From Nostocales cyanobacterium Centralia_MAG_434 (lineage in GTDB: Bacteria; Cyanobacteriota; Cyanobacteriia; Cyanobacteriales; Nostocaceae): a DNA stretch of 43,323 nucleotides. Location: the NCBI GenBank assembly GCA_021324415.1, contig JAJPJF010000117.1, positions 1-43,323 on the forward strand, in the 5' to 3' direction. The notes beneath the pieces are model-generated. The model was not told the origin of the DNA and did no database searches. It saw nothing but the letters and a program-made list of their open reading frames with translations. Within the stretch, counting starts at the first letter, position 1. Every line of letters begins with the position of its first letter. This document shows, in pieces, positions 27,901 to 36,152 of this stretch. The translations under genes and the position numbers were made by a program.

Positions 27901-30593
27901 ATCTGGAAAACACCCTTGCGACACCTAGAACCCTGATCGAAGATCTGCTTGCTGGGATCTGGGCTCAAGTTCTTGGTATTGAGCATGTAAGTATCCACGA
28001 CAACTTCTTAGAGTTAGGTGGACACTCGCTGCACGCCATCCAGGTTGTATCCCGCCTGTACGACGCTTTCCAAGTAAAACTACCCCTGCGCAGCCTATTT
28101 GAGTCGTTAACGATTGTTGGTTTAGCCAAACACATTGAGACAGCAATGGGATCTGTGCAGACAGCAAATATTCCTCTTATTGAGCGTGTTTCACGGCATG
28201 GAAAGTTACCGCTATCGTTTGCCCAGCAGCGGCTGTGGGTTCTTGACCAGTTACAGCCTGGTAGCTTTGCCTACAATATCCCTACCGCTGTACGCATGAG
28301 GGGTACACTCAATCTAACAGCGCTAAAACAAAGCCTTGATGAAATTGTACGGCGACACGAAGTTTTAAGAACAACCTTCACTACGGTAGCCGATCAAGCA
28401 GTTCAAATCATTCACCCAATTGTGACCCTAACTCTTGCAGTGATCGACCTCCGAGAACTCACGGAGTTTGAGCGAGAAACCGAGACTCAACGTCTAGCCA
28501 CTGCAGAGGCGCAACGACCTTTCAACCTAACCCAAGGACCACTCTTGCGCGCCAACCTGTTACAACTGGCTGAAGCGGAGCATATCATCCTGTTCACCAT
28601 GCACCACATTATTGCTGATGCTTGGTCAATGGGGGTAATCATCCAGGAATTAGCAGTTCTCTACGAAGCTTTCTGCAATGGAAAGCCCTCACCTTTGCCA
28701 GAATTGCCCATCCAGTACGTAGACTTTGCAGTCTGGCAGCGGCAATGGCTACAGGGGGAGATCTTAGAGACTCAGCTGACTTATTGGCAGCAGCAGCTGG
28801 CTGATCTCTCTGTACTGCAGTTGCCCGTAGACTATTCTCAACCTATAGTCCATACCTTTCGAGGTGCAACTCAATCATTCTCAGTATCCCGTGATTTGAC
28901 TAATACATTGAAGAGACTCAGTCGTCAAGAAGGGGTTACCCTATTCATGACTTTACTGGCTACCTTTCAGACTCTACTGCATCGCCATACAAAGCAAGAG
29001 GATATTGCTATTGGAACAGATATTGCAAATCGTAACAAAGCAGAGATCGATAAATTAATCGGTTTCTTTGTCAACCTCCTCATTTTGCGCACCGACTTGT
29101 CCGGCAATCCAAGCTTTCAGGATCTGCTTAGGCGGGTACGCGAGGTAACTTTGGGGGCTTATGCGCACCAAGATCTGCCTTTTGAAAAGCTAGTTGGGGC
29201 ACTGCGACCAGAACGACGCGGAGGCCAGACACCTCTGTGTCGAGTGTTACTCGTCATGAACAATTTACCAATGATGCCCACCCTAACTCTTTCGGGCTTA
29301 AACTTGAGTCCACTACCTATCGACAACACAACCTCAAAGTTCGACATAGCACTGTTCATCACTGAAACAGAACATGAACTTTTAGGGACATGGCAATACA
29401 ACGCCGATCTTTTCAAAGCTACTACGATTGCACAGATGTCAGAACATTTTCAAAGACTGTTAGTTAGTGTCACAGCACAGCCTGAGGCACGGATTAACGC
29501 TCTAGAAATGCTTACTGAAGCGGAAAAGAAAAAACAGGTGATGGAAGAGGCAAAACAGGAAGAGAATAAGTTCAAACAGTTTAAGAAGATTAAACCAAAA
29601 GCAGTACGTTTACCCCAAGGCGAATTGATCGAGGTAAATAATCTACAGCATGGGCAGACTCTTCCACGACTCATGCAACCTAAGGTCAAGGGTTTCGATT
29701 TGATTGACTGGGCTTTAAGCCATCGGGAATTTATAGATACTGAGTTACTCAAGCATGGTGCTATTCTCTTCCGAGGCTTCAATCTCAATTCTGTGTCTGC
29801 ATTTGAAAAGCTCGCTCAAGCCATTTGTCCAGAGTTGTTCTGTGAGTATGGCGACCTACCACGTGTTGAAGTCAGTGGCAAAGTCTACAGATCTACACCA
29901 TACCCACCAGACAAAGCCATCTTGTTTCATAACGAAAGTTCTCACTTACACTATTGGCCGTTAAAAATCTGGTTTTTCTGTGTGCAACCAGCCAACCAGG
30001 GTGGTGAAACACCAATTGTAGACTGCCGTCAAGTTTACCAAATCCTTGATCCAAAACTTAAAGAACAATTTGAGAAAAAGCAACTTATGTATGTCCGTAA
30101 TTATACAACAGGTCTAGACGTAAGTTGGCAAAAGTTTTTTGGCACCACAAACAAAGCTGTAGTTGAGGACTATTGCCGTCAAGCTGGGATCGATTTCGAG
30201 TGGAAGGAAAACAATGGATTAAAAACTCGCAAGATTCGACCAGCAATAGCTAAGCATCCAATGACAGGAGAGCAAGTGTTTTTTAACCAGCTACAGTTAC
30301 ATCATGTGTCATGCTTAGACTCAGTTGTTCAGAACACTTTATTGTCAACTTTTGGAGAGGAGAATTTGCCTCGTAATGTTTACTACGGGGATGGTTCACC
30401 TATTGAGAACTCGGTGATAGAAGAGATTCGTGAAGTTTATCAAGTAGCTACAATCAGTTTTCCTTGGCAGCAAGGTGATGTCCTCATGTTAGATAATATG
30501 CTAACCGCACACGGGCGCAACCCCTATGTTGGTTCCCGCAATATTTTGGTGGCAATGGGTGAAATGATTTGTGAGGAGACATATGCTGGATGA
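24978..30593 (+). CDS. NRPS: C-A(Ser)-T-C-TauD beta-hydroxylase
   Basis: 1871 residues. First C domain with HHLILDG. A domain code DVWHMSLID(K), a serine code (classical DVWHLSLIDK). Carrier LGGHS, Ser about 1017; GGHS rather than GGDS fits a carrier not followed by an E domain. The second C domain has HHIIADA (1209-1215), with Gly replaced by Ala. The C-terminal about 350 residues are a SyrP-like TauD/TfdA Fe(II)/2-oxoglutarate dioxygenase with HNE at 1651-1653, distal His1845 and Arg1854. Hydroxylases fused at the carboxyl end of an NRPS are the known form of siderophore aspartyl beta-hydroxylases; the next protein activates Asp, so beta-hydroxy-Asp is the likely product. The start has AGGAGGG just upstream and overlaps the previous stop. 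The 3' end overlaps the next start by 11 bases. Confidence 0.92.
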   Translation: MRVENLEDLYELSPMQEGILFHCLHSPDSGVYFIQNRFLLSSKLNVKALKQAWQRVIDSHSILRTSFHWQELDKPLQAVHRQAELPLEQYDWRYLHSQEQKVELDKFLQADRKRNFDLSKAPLMRLTLIQLADDVYQFVWSNHHLILDGWSMRSVLQEVSHVYEALDQGQYLPVLRHCFYGDYIEWLQQQDLSQAEVFWRKVLSGFLAPTSLGVDQSSGRLAKPSEDFAEQDLRLSVAATVALNTLARKNLLTLNTLVQGAWSLLLSRYSAEEDVVFGATVSSRPSTLADVESMVGLFINTLPVRVYVDPEKFLLPWLKQLQSQQIEQRQYEYSSLMQIQGWSDVPKGLPLFESIIIFENYPVNTSLKKLGESLKIDQSRVWHQTNYPFSLLVVPGSELSLQMLYDCRRFDAATITRMLGHLKTLLSKIAENAEQQLKNLSLLTPTEQHQLLVEWNNTQIDYPQSQCIHKLFEAQVERTPDAVAVVFENVETLPVISLNITYRELNCRANQLAHHLRSLGVKSDVLVGICMERSLEMVVGLLGILKAGGAYVPLDPAYPQQRLDFMLEDANVTVLLTQQRLKGLLTHRAKTVFLDTDWDAIAQHSQDNLKSGVTDENLAYVIYTSGSTGKPKGAMNTHRGIGNRLLWMQDTYQLTAADRVLQKTPFSFDVSVWEFFWPLLNGASLVIARPGGHQDSAYLVKLIAQHQVTTLHFVPSMLQVFLLEQGLETCSCVRQVMCSGEALSFELQQRFQAHLAAQLHNLYGPTEAAIDVTFWACSQSNQQTVPIGTPIANTQIYLLDSQLMPVPIGVRGQLYIGGTPLARGYLNRPDLTALAFIPNHFSSDPGTRLYKTGDLARYLPDGSIEYIGRTDHQVKIRGFRIELGEIEAVVSQHPNVLQAVVIDREDITGDQRLVAYLVPNQEPTPTINDLRYFLKQQLPEYMIPSAFVMLETLPLTSNGKIDRRALPEPIIDRSDLENTLATPRTLIEDLLAGIWAQVLGIEHVSIHDNFLELGGHSLHAIQVVSRLYDAFQVKLPLRSLFESLTIVGLAKHIETAMGSVQTANIPLIERVSRHGKLPLSFAQQRLWVLDQLQPGSFAYNIPTAVRMRGTLNLTALKQSLDEIVRRHEVLRTTFTTVADQAVQIIHPIVTLTLAVIDLRELTEFERETETQRLATAEAQRPFNLTQGPLLRANLLQLAEAEHIILFTMHHIIADAWSMGVIIQELAVLYEAFCNGKPSPLPELPIQYVDFAVWQRQWLQGEILETQLTYWQQQLADLSVLQLPVDYSQPIVHTFRGATQSFSVSRDLTNTLKRLSRQEGVTLFMTLLATFQTLLHRHTKQEDIAIGTDIANRNKAEIDKLIGFFVNLLILRTDLSGNPSFQDLLRRVREVTLGAYAHQDLPFEKLVGALRPERRGGQTPLCRVLLVMNNLPMMPTLTLSGLNLSPLPIDNTTSKFDIALFITETEHELLGTWQYNADLFKATTIAQMSEHFQRLLVSVTAQPEARINALEMLTEAEKKKQVMEEAKQEENKFKQFKKIKPKAVRLPQGELIEVNNLQHGQTLPRLMQPKVKGFDLIDWALSHREFIDTELLKHGAILFRGFNLNSVSAFEKLAQAICPELFCEYGDLPRVEVSGKVYRSTPYPPDKAILFHNESSHLHYWPLKIWFFCVQPANQGGETPIVDCRQVYQILDPKLKEQFEKKQLMYVRNYTTGLDVSWQKFFGTTNKAVVEDYCRQAGIDFEWKENNGLKTRKIRPAIAKHPMTGEQVFFNQLQLHHVSCLDSVVQNTLLSTFGEENLPRNVYYGDGSPIENSVIEEIREVYQVATISFPWQQGDVLMLDNMLTAHGRNPYVGSRNILVAMGEMICEETYAG

Positions 30594-33500
30594 GACTATT
30601 GAGGGTTTTCGGCTCTCCCCACAACAACAGCGTCTTTGGTTACAACAACAAGATAGTTCTGTTTATCGTGCTCAGTGTTCCATTCTGATTGAAGGTCAGA
30701 TCAGAGCAGAATTTTTAAAAGAGGCTTTACAGAAAGTTGTTAATCGAAACGAAATTCTTCGGACAACTTTTCATAGACGACCTGGGCTGAAAATTCCTAT
30801 TCAAGCGATCGCTGACACTAGCAAACAGTCATGGCGAACCATTGATTTAAGTCATTTGGACTTCAGGGAACACAAAGCTAGGATTGATGAACTGTTTCAG
30901 GAAGAAAAGCACCTTTTTTTCAACTTTCAGGAAAGTCCCCTCCTGCGTTCAGTTCTCATTACTCTATCAGATAAGCAACATGTTTTGCTAATTAGCCTAC
31001 CATCTCTATGTGCCGATAGCTGGACACTTAAAAATCTCATTAAAGAAATTTATCATGCTTATTCTGCCTGCTTAAAAGGGGAAGAATTACTAGATGAACC
31101 AGTACAATATATTCAATTTTCGGAATGGCAGAATGAACTTTTAGAGAGCGAGGATTCAGAGACGGGAAAAGCATACTGGCGTAAGCAACCCTCTTGCTCA
31201 GTCCCGATACTGACTCTTCCCTTTGAAGAAAAACCTACTAAGTCAACAAGATTTAACCCTGACGTTTATGCTCAGGAAATTGGTCCTCATCTAGTTGCAG
31301 CGATTGGCGCGCTCGCCCAACGTAGCAGCACCACGATTGCCACATTCTTGCTTGCTTGCTGGCAAATACTGTTGTGGCGGCTTATAGGACAATCAGATAT
31401 TGTCGTGGGTACTGTTTACAGTTGTAGAAAATATCAAGAACTGCATTTTGCTTTAGGGCTATTTGCCAAATGGCTACCTGTCCGCTGCTCTTTTCAGGGG
31501 GACTTTAAATTCAGGGAAATTTTGTGGCAGATTGACCAAATTTTGCATGACATCCACAAATGGCAAGAATATTTTGTATGGGAAGATACAGAGTTAGTTG
31601 GTGAGACTATAGATTTTCCAATTGGTTTCGAGTTTGAGGAGTGGCCTAACAAGTATTGCACTGATGAAGTTTCATTTTCACTTCATCGGCAGTACCTTTA
31701 CTTTGAGCCATTTAAGGTGAAGCTTACCTGTGTGAGTCGAGAAAACTCCATCACTGCAGAGTTCCATTATGACACTGATTTGATCACTACAGAAAGTATT
31801 CAGTGCCTAACCGAACAATTTCAGACCCTGGTAAGAAGTGTTGCTGACAATCCAGAGACGGCGATCGGCAAATTAGAAATTCTTAGCGATCGCCAACGTC
31901 AACAACTGCTATGGGAACTTAACAAAACACAGACCAACTACCCACAGGGCAAGTGTATCCATCACCTGTTTGAGCAACAGGCAAAACAAATACCAAATAA
32001 CATTGCCCTTGTGTTTGAAGACCAGCAACTAACTTATGCTGATCTTAATGCCCGAGCCAATCAACTCGCTCATCACCTACAGCGTCTAGGCACTAAACCC
32101 GAAACAGTGGTGGCTATATGCATAGAGCGAAGCGCCTCCGGATCTGCAACGCTGACGCTAGATCTGCTAGTAGCACTACTAGGGATTCTCAAAGCTGGTG
32201 GAGCATACGTACCGCTAGACCCCGGCTTACCAACAGAACGCCTAGCTTTCATGTTGCAGGATGCTCAGCCGTCAGTCCTCTTGACACAGCACCACTTGCT
32301 TGATAAGCTACCAAACAATCAGGTAAGAATAATATGCTTAGATACTGACTGGCAAGCCATTGCCCAAGAGTGTAACACTAACCCCACCAGCACAGTAGTA
32401 ACTCAAAATTTAGCATACATAATCTATACATCTGGATCTACAGGCAAGCCCAAAGGCGTCGCGGTTGAACATCGGCAGATCCTCAACTACGTATACAGTA
32501 TCCAAGAAACGCTAAATCTACCTGCCTTTGCCAGCTTTGCTACTGTTTCCACTTTCGCAGCAGATCTAGGTAACACTGTTATCTTTCCCTCCCTGTGCAT
32601 TGGTGGATGTCTCCATATAATTTCCCAAGAAAGATCTTCTAACCCGGAAGCCCTAGCAGATTATTTTCATCACCACCCCATTGACTGCCTCAAAATCGTT
32701 CCTTCCCACATTGCCGCCCTACTGGTGTCCTCTGAGCCAAAGAAAATCTTGCCCCGTCAGCGGTTAGTCTTGGGTGGCGAGGCTCTCAGTCGGAGTCTGA
32801 TTTCGCAGATCGTGGAGCAGACCTCAGACTGCCAGATTTTCAACCATTATGGACCAACAGAAGCCACCGTAGGCGCTCTGATTTATCCAATTAAGATTGG
32901 ACAAATAGATCAGAGTTCACAAACGATCCCGATTGGTCGTCCAATTGCTAACACACAAATCTATTTGCTAGACCCAAATTTACAACCAGTTCCCTTCAAT
33001 GTATCTGGTGAACTCTACATCGGTGGTGCAGGGCTAAGCCGAGGTTACCTGAATCGCCCCGAGTCAACAGCATTAAACTTCATTCCAAACCCTTTCAGCA
33101 ATCTACCAGGAGAACGGTTGTACAAGACTGGAGACTTAGCTCGTTACCTATCCGATGGAAACATTGAGTTTCTGGGGCGGATTGATAATCAAGTCAAAAT
33201 TCACGGCTTTCGTGTTGAGCTAGGGGAGATTGAAGCAGCACTAGCCAAACACCCTGCCATTCGGGCGACTGTAGTCTTGGCTCGAGAGGATGAACCAGAT
33301 CATAAGTGCTTAGTTGCATACATAGTTTCTAACTGGGAACAAACTCCGACAATGAGTGATCTACGGCGCTTTCTGCGCGAGAGATTGCCCGATCACATGG
33401 TGCCGTCTGCTTTTGTGCTAATGAAAACTCTGCCCCTAACATTCAATGGGAAGGTGGATCGCCACTCCTTACCAGCACCTGACCACGCTAGACCCGAATC

Positions 33501-35109
33501 AAAAGCAACTTTTGTCGCACCTCGAACCCCAGAGGAGACAGTATTAGCCGACATTTGGACCCAGTTTCTCAGACTTAAGCAGGTTAGTATCCATGATAAT
33601 TTCTTTGAATTAGGTGGAGACTCTATTCTCAGTATTCAGATCATCGGTAGAGCCAACCGTGCAGGTCTGCTGCTCACCCCTAGGCAGCTTTTTGAGCATC
33701 AGACTATTGCCAAACTGGCAGCCGTGGCTGGTAAAACCCGAGTCATCCAGCTAGAACAAGAGTTGGTAGTAGGACTGATACCTCTCACACCCATTCAGCA
33801 CTGGTTCTTTGCACAGAATCTCCCTGACCCACACCATTGGAATCAGTCAGTTCTGCTGGAGGCGCGTCAAGCACTCAACCCAGCACTGTTGGTACAGACA
33901 GTACAGTACTTACTTGAACACCATGATACTTTGCGCCTGCGTTTTGTCAAAGAAGAAACTGGTTGGCAGCAGATTAACACTGACATCAACCAGGAAGTAC
34001 CATTTACACAACTGGATTTGTCAGCACTATCAGAACTTAAGCAACAATCTACCATTGAAATAGCCATTGCCGAACTACAAGCCAGCCTAAACCTGGCAGA
34101 AGGACCCTTAATGAGGGTTGCTCTTTTTGATCTAGGTAATCAACAGCCAAGCCGCCTGCTAATTGCCATCCATCACCTAGCCGTTGATGGCGTTTCCTGG
34201 CGAATCTTGTTGGAAGATTTCCACACAGTTTACCAACAACTCAGTCGAGGTGAAACAATTCAGTTACTCCCTAAAACAACCTCATTCAAGCAATGGGCTG
34301 AACAACTGAGGGAATATGCTCAATCACCACAATTGCAGCAAGAAATGAATTATTGGCTGCTGGCTGATCCTCACAAACCTTATACACACTTACCAATAGA
34401 CTATCCGGGAGGTGACAACACAGAGGCTGAAGCTAGGACTGTATCTGTAGAATTTAGTATGGAAGAAACCCAAGCTCTAGTACAGAAGATACCAAAAATC
34501 CATCAAACCCAAATTAACGATGTGTTGCTTACTGCACTAGTACAAACTTTTGCACAGTGGACAAGAGTGCCTTCACTCCTTGTTGATCTAGAAGGTCATG
34601 GGCGGGAAGAAATTTTCAATGATGTGAACTTATCCCGTACAGTTGGCTGGTTTAGCACTATCTTCCCAGTCCTGCTAAACCAGCGGGAGGCTTCCAGCCC
34701 AAAAGAGGCATTGAAAGCTATCAAAGACCAAATGCGTAGCATCCCGAATCGAGGGATCGGTTATGGCGTGCTGCGCTACCTCAGAAGTGACAAAGCAAAC
34801 AAGACTCTACAACTGCAAACCCAGCCTCAGGCTGAAATTAAATTTAACTACCTGGGTCAATTTGATCAAATGATCACTGAATTGTCATTGTTTGGGTTAG
34901 CTCAAGGGTCTAACGAACCCAGCCCCCGCAGTCTACGTGGACACCGAAGCCATCTGCTCAGTATCACTGGGATTATTGCTGGAAATCAGCTGAAACTGAA
35001 TTGGATCTACAGTAAGGCAATTCATCGCCGGGTCACTGTTGAAAGTCTAGCTCAGGGTTTTGTCGAGGCGTTACGGCTGTTGATTATCGATTGTTGTGAT
35101 GGTATTTGA
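30583..35109 (+). CDS. NRPS module: C-like interface domain - A(Asp)-T-E
   Basis: About 1508 residues from the ATG at 30583 (an upstream in-frame GTG at 30571 is less likely: GAGGAG lies between the two, and the N-terminus then aligns with the other interface-type protein). The first domain is condensation-like, but the active site reads LPSLCAD (139-145), the same positions as in the His-like module. The A domain has code DLTKVGHVGK, a clear aspartate code, and carries an in-frame 8-residue insertion just after the ERS segment. Carrier LGGDS, Ser about 1014; epimerization domain HHLAVDGVSWRIL. The tail found on the other E-domain proteins is absent, consistent with a last module that has no downstream docking partner. 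No thioesterase or reductase follows. Confidence 0.92.
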   Translation: MLDETIEGFRLSPQQQRLWLQQQDSSVYRAQCSILIEGQIRAEFLKEALQKVVNRNEILRTTFHRRPGLKIPIQAIADTSKQSWRTIDLSHLDFREHKARIDELFQEEKHLFFNFQESPLLRSVLITLSDKQHVLLISLPSLCADSWTLKNLIKEIYHAYSACLKGEELLDEPVQYIQFSEWQNELLESEDSETGKAYWRKQPSCSVPILTLPFEEKPTKSTRFNPDVYAQEIGPHLVAAIGALAQRSSTTIATFLLACWQILLWRLIGQSDIVVGTVYSCRKYQELHFALGLFAKWLPVRCSFQGDFKFREILWQIDQILHDIHKWQEYFVWEDTELVGETIDFPIGFEFEEWPNKYCTDEVSFSLHRQYLYFEPFKVKLTCVSRENSITAEFHYDTDLITTESIQCLTEQFQTLVRSVADNPETAIGKLEILSDRQRQQLLWELNKTQTNYPQGKCIHHLFEQQAKQIPNNIALVFEDQQLTYADLNARANQLAHHLQRLGTKPETVVAICIERSASGSATLTLDLLVALLGILKAGGAYVPLDPGLPTERLAFMLQDAQPSVLLTQHHLLDKLPNNQVRIICLDTDWQAIAQECNTNPTSTVVTQNLAYIIYTSGSTGKPKGVAVEHRQILNYVYSIQETLNLPAFASFATVSTFAADLGNTVIFPSLCIGGCLHIISQERSSNPEALADYFHHHPIDCLKIVPSHIAALLVSSEPKKILPRQRLVLGGEALSRSLISQIVEQTSDCQIFNHYGPTEATVGALIYPIKIGQIDQSSQTIPIGRPIANTQIYLLDPNLQPVPFNVSGELYIGGAGLSRGYLNRPESTALNFIPNPFSNLPGERLYKTGDLARYLSDGNIEFLGRIDNQVKIHGFRVELGEIEAALAKHPAIRATVVLAREDEPDHKCLVAYIVSNWEQTPTMSDLRRFLRERLPDHMVPSAFVLMKTLPLTFNGKVDRHSLPAPDHARPESKATFVAPRTPEETVLADIWTQFLRLKQVSIHDNFFELGGDSILSIQIIGRANRAGLLLTPRQLFEHQTIAKLAAVAGKTRVIQLEQELVVGLIPLTPIQHWFFAQNLPDPHHWNQSVLLEARQALNPALLVQTVQYLLEHHDTLRLRFVKEETGWQQINTDINQEVPFTQLDLSALSELKQQSTIEIAIAELQASLNLAEGPLMRVALFDLGNQQPSRLLIAIHHLAVDGVSWRILLEDFHTVYQQLSRGETIQLLPKTTSFKQWAEQLREYAQSPQLQQEMNYWLLADPHKPYTHLPIDYPGGDNTEAEARTVSVEFSMEETQALVQKIPKIHQTQINDVLLTALVQTFAQWTRVPSLLVDLEGHGREEIFNDVNLSRTVGWFSTIFPVLLNQREASSPKEALKAIKDQMRSIPNRGIGYGVLRYLRSDKANKTLQLQTQPQAEIKFNYLGQFDQMITELSLFGLAQGSNEPSPRSLRGHRSHLLSITGIIAGNQLKLNWIYSKAIHRRVTVESLAQGFVEALRLLIIDCCDGI
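32128..32159 (+). repeat. Dispersed repeat inserted in frame in an A domain
   Basis: CGAAGCGCCTCCGGATCTGC followed by AACGCTGACGCT resembles the palindromic repeat built from AGCGAAGCGCCTCCGGATC, dispersed in cyanobacterial genomes. Compared with five other A domains in this window it adds exactly 24 bases (about 32134-32157), eight residues ASGSATLT, between a1 and a2, keeping the frame open. Confidence 0.65.
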
Positions 35110-35148
35110 AGAGATTGGACTTGGACATACACAAAGGAGAAAAATGAC

Positions 35149-35487
35149 ATGCCAACTATGGGAAAATATTGTAAAGCCTATCCCCTAAAAAAGTTTCGTG
35201 AATTTAGCCAATGGACTGAACGTCTGGAAAACGTTAGGAAAGATAAAAAAGAGGTAGATGGTCAGGCGCTCGAGGTAGCTCGAGAACTGACGGATGATGA
35301 GTTTTTGTATTTGCAAGAAACCTATAAGGTCACGGATGGCATCTTTCTGGATCAAAATATCATTTTTGATCAGGTGACCTCTGAGTGGAAAAAGTTCTGT
35401 GAGCAGACTTTAGGATTTGAGATCCCCGCTGACAAGACTGTAACGGTGAAAACTTCAGATGCACAAGACAGTATTGAGTCGCAGTAA
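35149..35487 (+). CDS. Small protein of unknown function
   Basis: 112 residues, soluble-looking, rich in charged residues, no signal peptide or membrane segment. The ATG has AAGGAG 9 bases upstream. It begins KYCKAYPLKKFREFSQWTER and contains an acidic, aromatic middle (ELTDDEFLYLQETYKVTDGIF). I do not recognise the family. It follows the last NRPS by 39 bases and precedes another small protein and the MbtH-like gene, so it is part of the operon. A role as accessory, docking or tailoring partner of the synthetases would be a guess. Confidence 0.75.
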   Translation: MPTMGKYCKAYPLKKFREFSQWTERLENVRKDKKEVDGQALEVARELTDDEFLYLQETYKVTDGIFLDQNIIFDQVTSEWKKFCEQTLGFEIPADKTVTVKTSDAQDSIESQ

Positions 35488-35534
35488 ATGGACTCAAGAC
35501 AAGCTGAAAATAATCATGGCAAGGAGAAATATTC

Positions 35535-35861
35535 ATGAACGAACTAGTACAGCGGTTGTCACAAGGAGAACATCCTGTGGAGGTCAGCTTACGACCTCAA
35601 AAAACGGCTGCCGCTCTAAAAGAAAGTATTGACAGTGGGTATGTCCATATCAAGTTCACTCAAACAAAGGGAGGTACTGATCTGGGGGTTCGGCTTGATC
35701 CGAATGCCTCCAATTTAAATGAAGCTGACTTCATTCGCTCAGCAGGGAGAATTCATCTTGTGGGAAACCTGACTCTGAATTATGTCGATGTTCGTTGCGT
35801 TGCAGATATTGACCTTGAAACTCTCGTTGGTCTAGGACATCTAGAACCTATCGGGGGTTGA
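35535..35861 (+). CDS. Small protein of unknown function
   Basis: 108 residues with CAAGGAG upstream of its ATG. The sequence is mixed beta-like with a conserved-looking core (GGTDLGVRLDPNASNLNEADF, then IHLVGNLTLNYVDVRCVADID). There is no signal peptide, membrane segment or metal-binding motif. I cannot name the family. Placed between another small unknown gene and the MbtH-like gene, with about 50-60 base gaps, it is probably co-transcribed with the NRPS genes. It is too short for a thioesterase and lacks GxSxG, so it does not supply the missing release function. Confidence 0.75.
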   Translation: MNELVQRLSQGEHPVEVSLRPQKTAAALKESIDSGYVHIKFTQTKGGTDLGVRLDPNASNLNEADFIRSAGRIHLVGNLTLNYVDVRCVADIDLETLVGLGHLEPIGG

Positions 35862-35922
35862 AGCTCTCAATTGACCAAGTTCTGTAAATTCAAAAATAAC
35901 AACTGAGTAGGAAAGACAAACC

Positions 35923-36147
35923 ATGAATTGGGATGATAAAGAAGATACTAGAACTTACAAAGTGGTTGTAAATCACGAAGAACAGTATTCTATCTGGTTA
36001 GCAGACAAAGAAAACCCACTCGGCTGGAAGGATGTAGGCAAAAGTGGTTTGAAGTCGGAGTGTCTGGAATATATTAAGGAAGTATGGACTGATATGAGAC
36101 CACTCAGTTTACGCAAGAAAATGGAGGAAGCGGCTCGTCAAACCTAG
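35923..36147 (+). CDS. MbtH-like NRPS accessory protein
   Basis: 74 residues with the family signature: NHEEQYSIW near residue 17, GWKDVG, and the end block [18 protein letters not shown]. MbtH-like proteins bind the large subdomain of adenylation domains and are needed for solubility or activity of many of them. This is the last gene of the biosynthetic run. The usual SIWP reads SIWL here, a small deviation. Its stop lies only 5 bases from the stop of the convergent transporter ATPase gene. Confidence 0.95.
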   Translation: MNWDDKEDTRTYKVVVNHEEQYSIWLADKENPLGWKDVGKSGLKSECLEYIKEVWTDMRPLSLRKKMEEAARQT

Positions 36148-36152
36148 CCATA

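Noticed and set aside
29450-29788. 112-codon open frame antisense to the C-TauD region
   Set aside because: Shadow of the NRPS coding frame; the sense protein has full motifs there.
35110-35925. Thioesterase or release enzyme hidden after the last module
   Set aside because: The two small proteins have no GxSxG or other hydrolase motif and are far too short.
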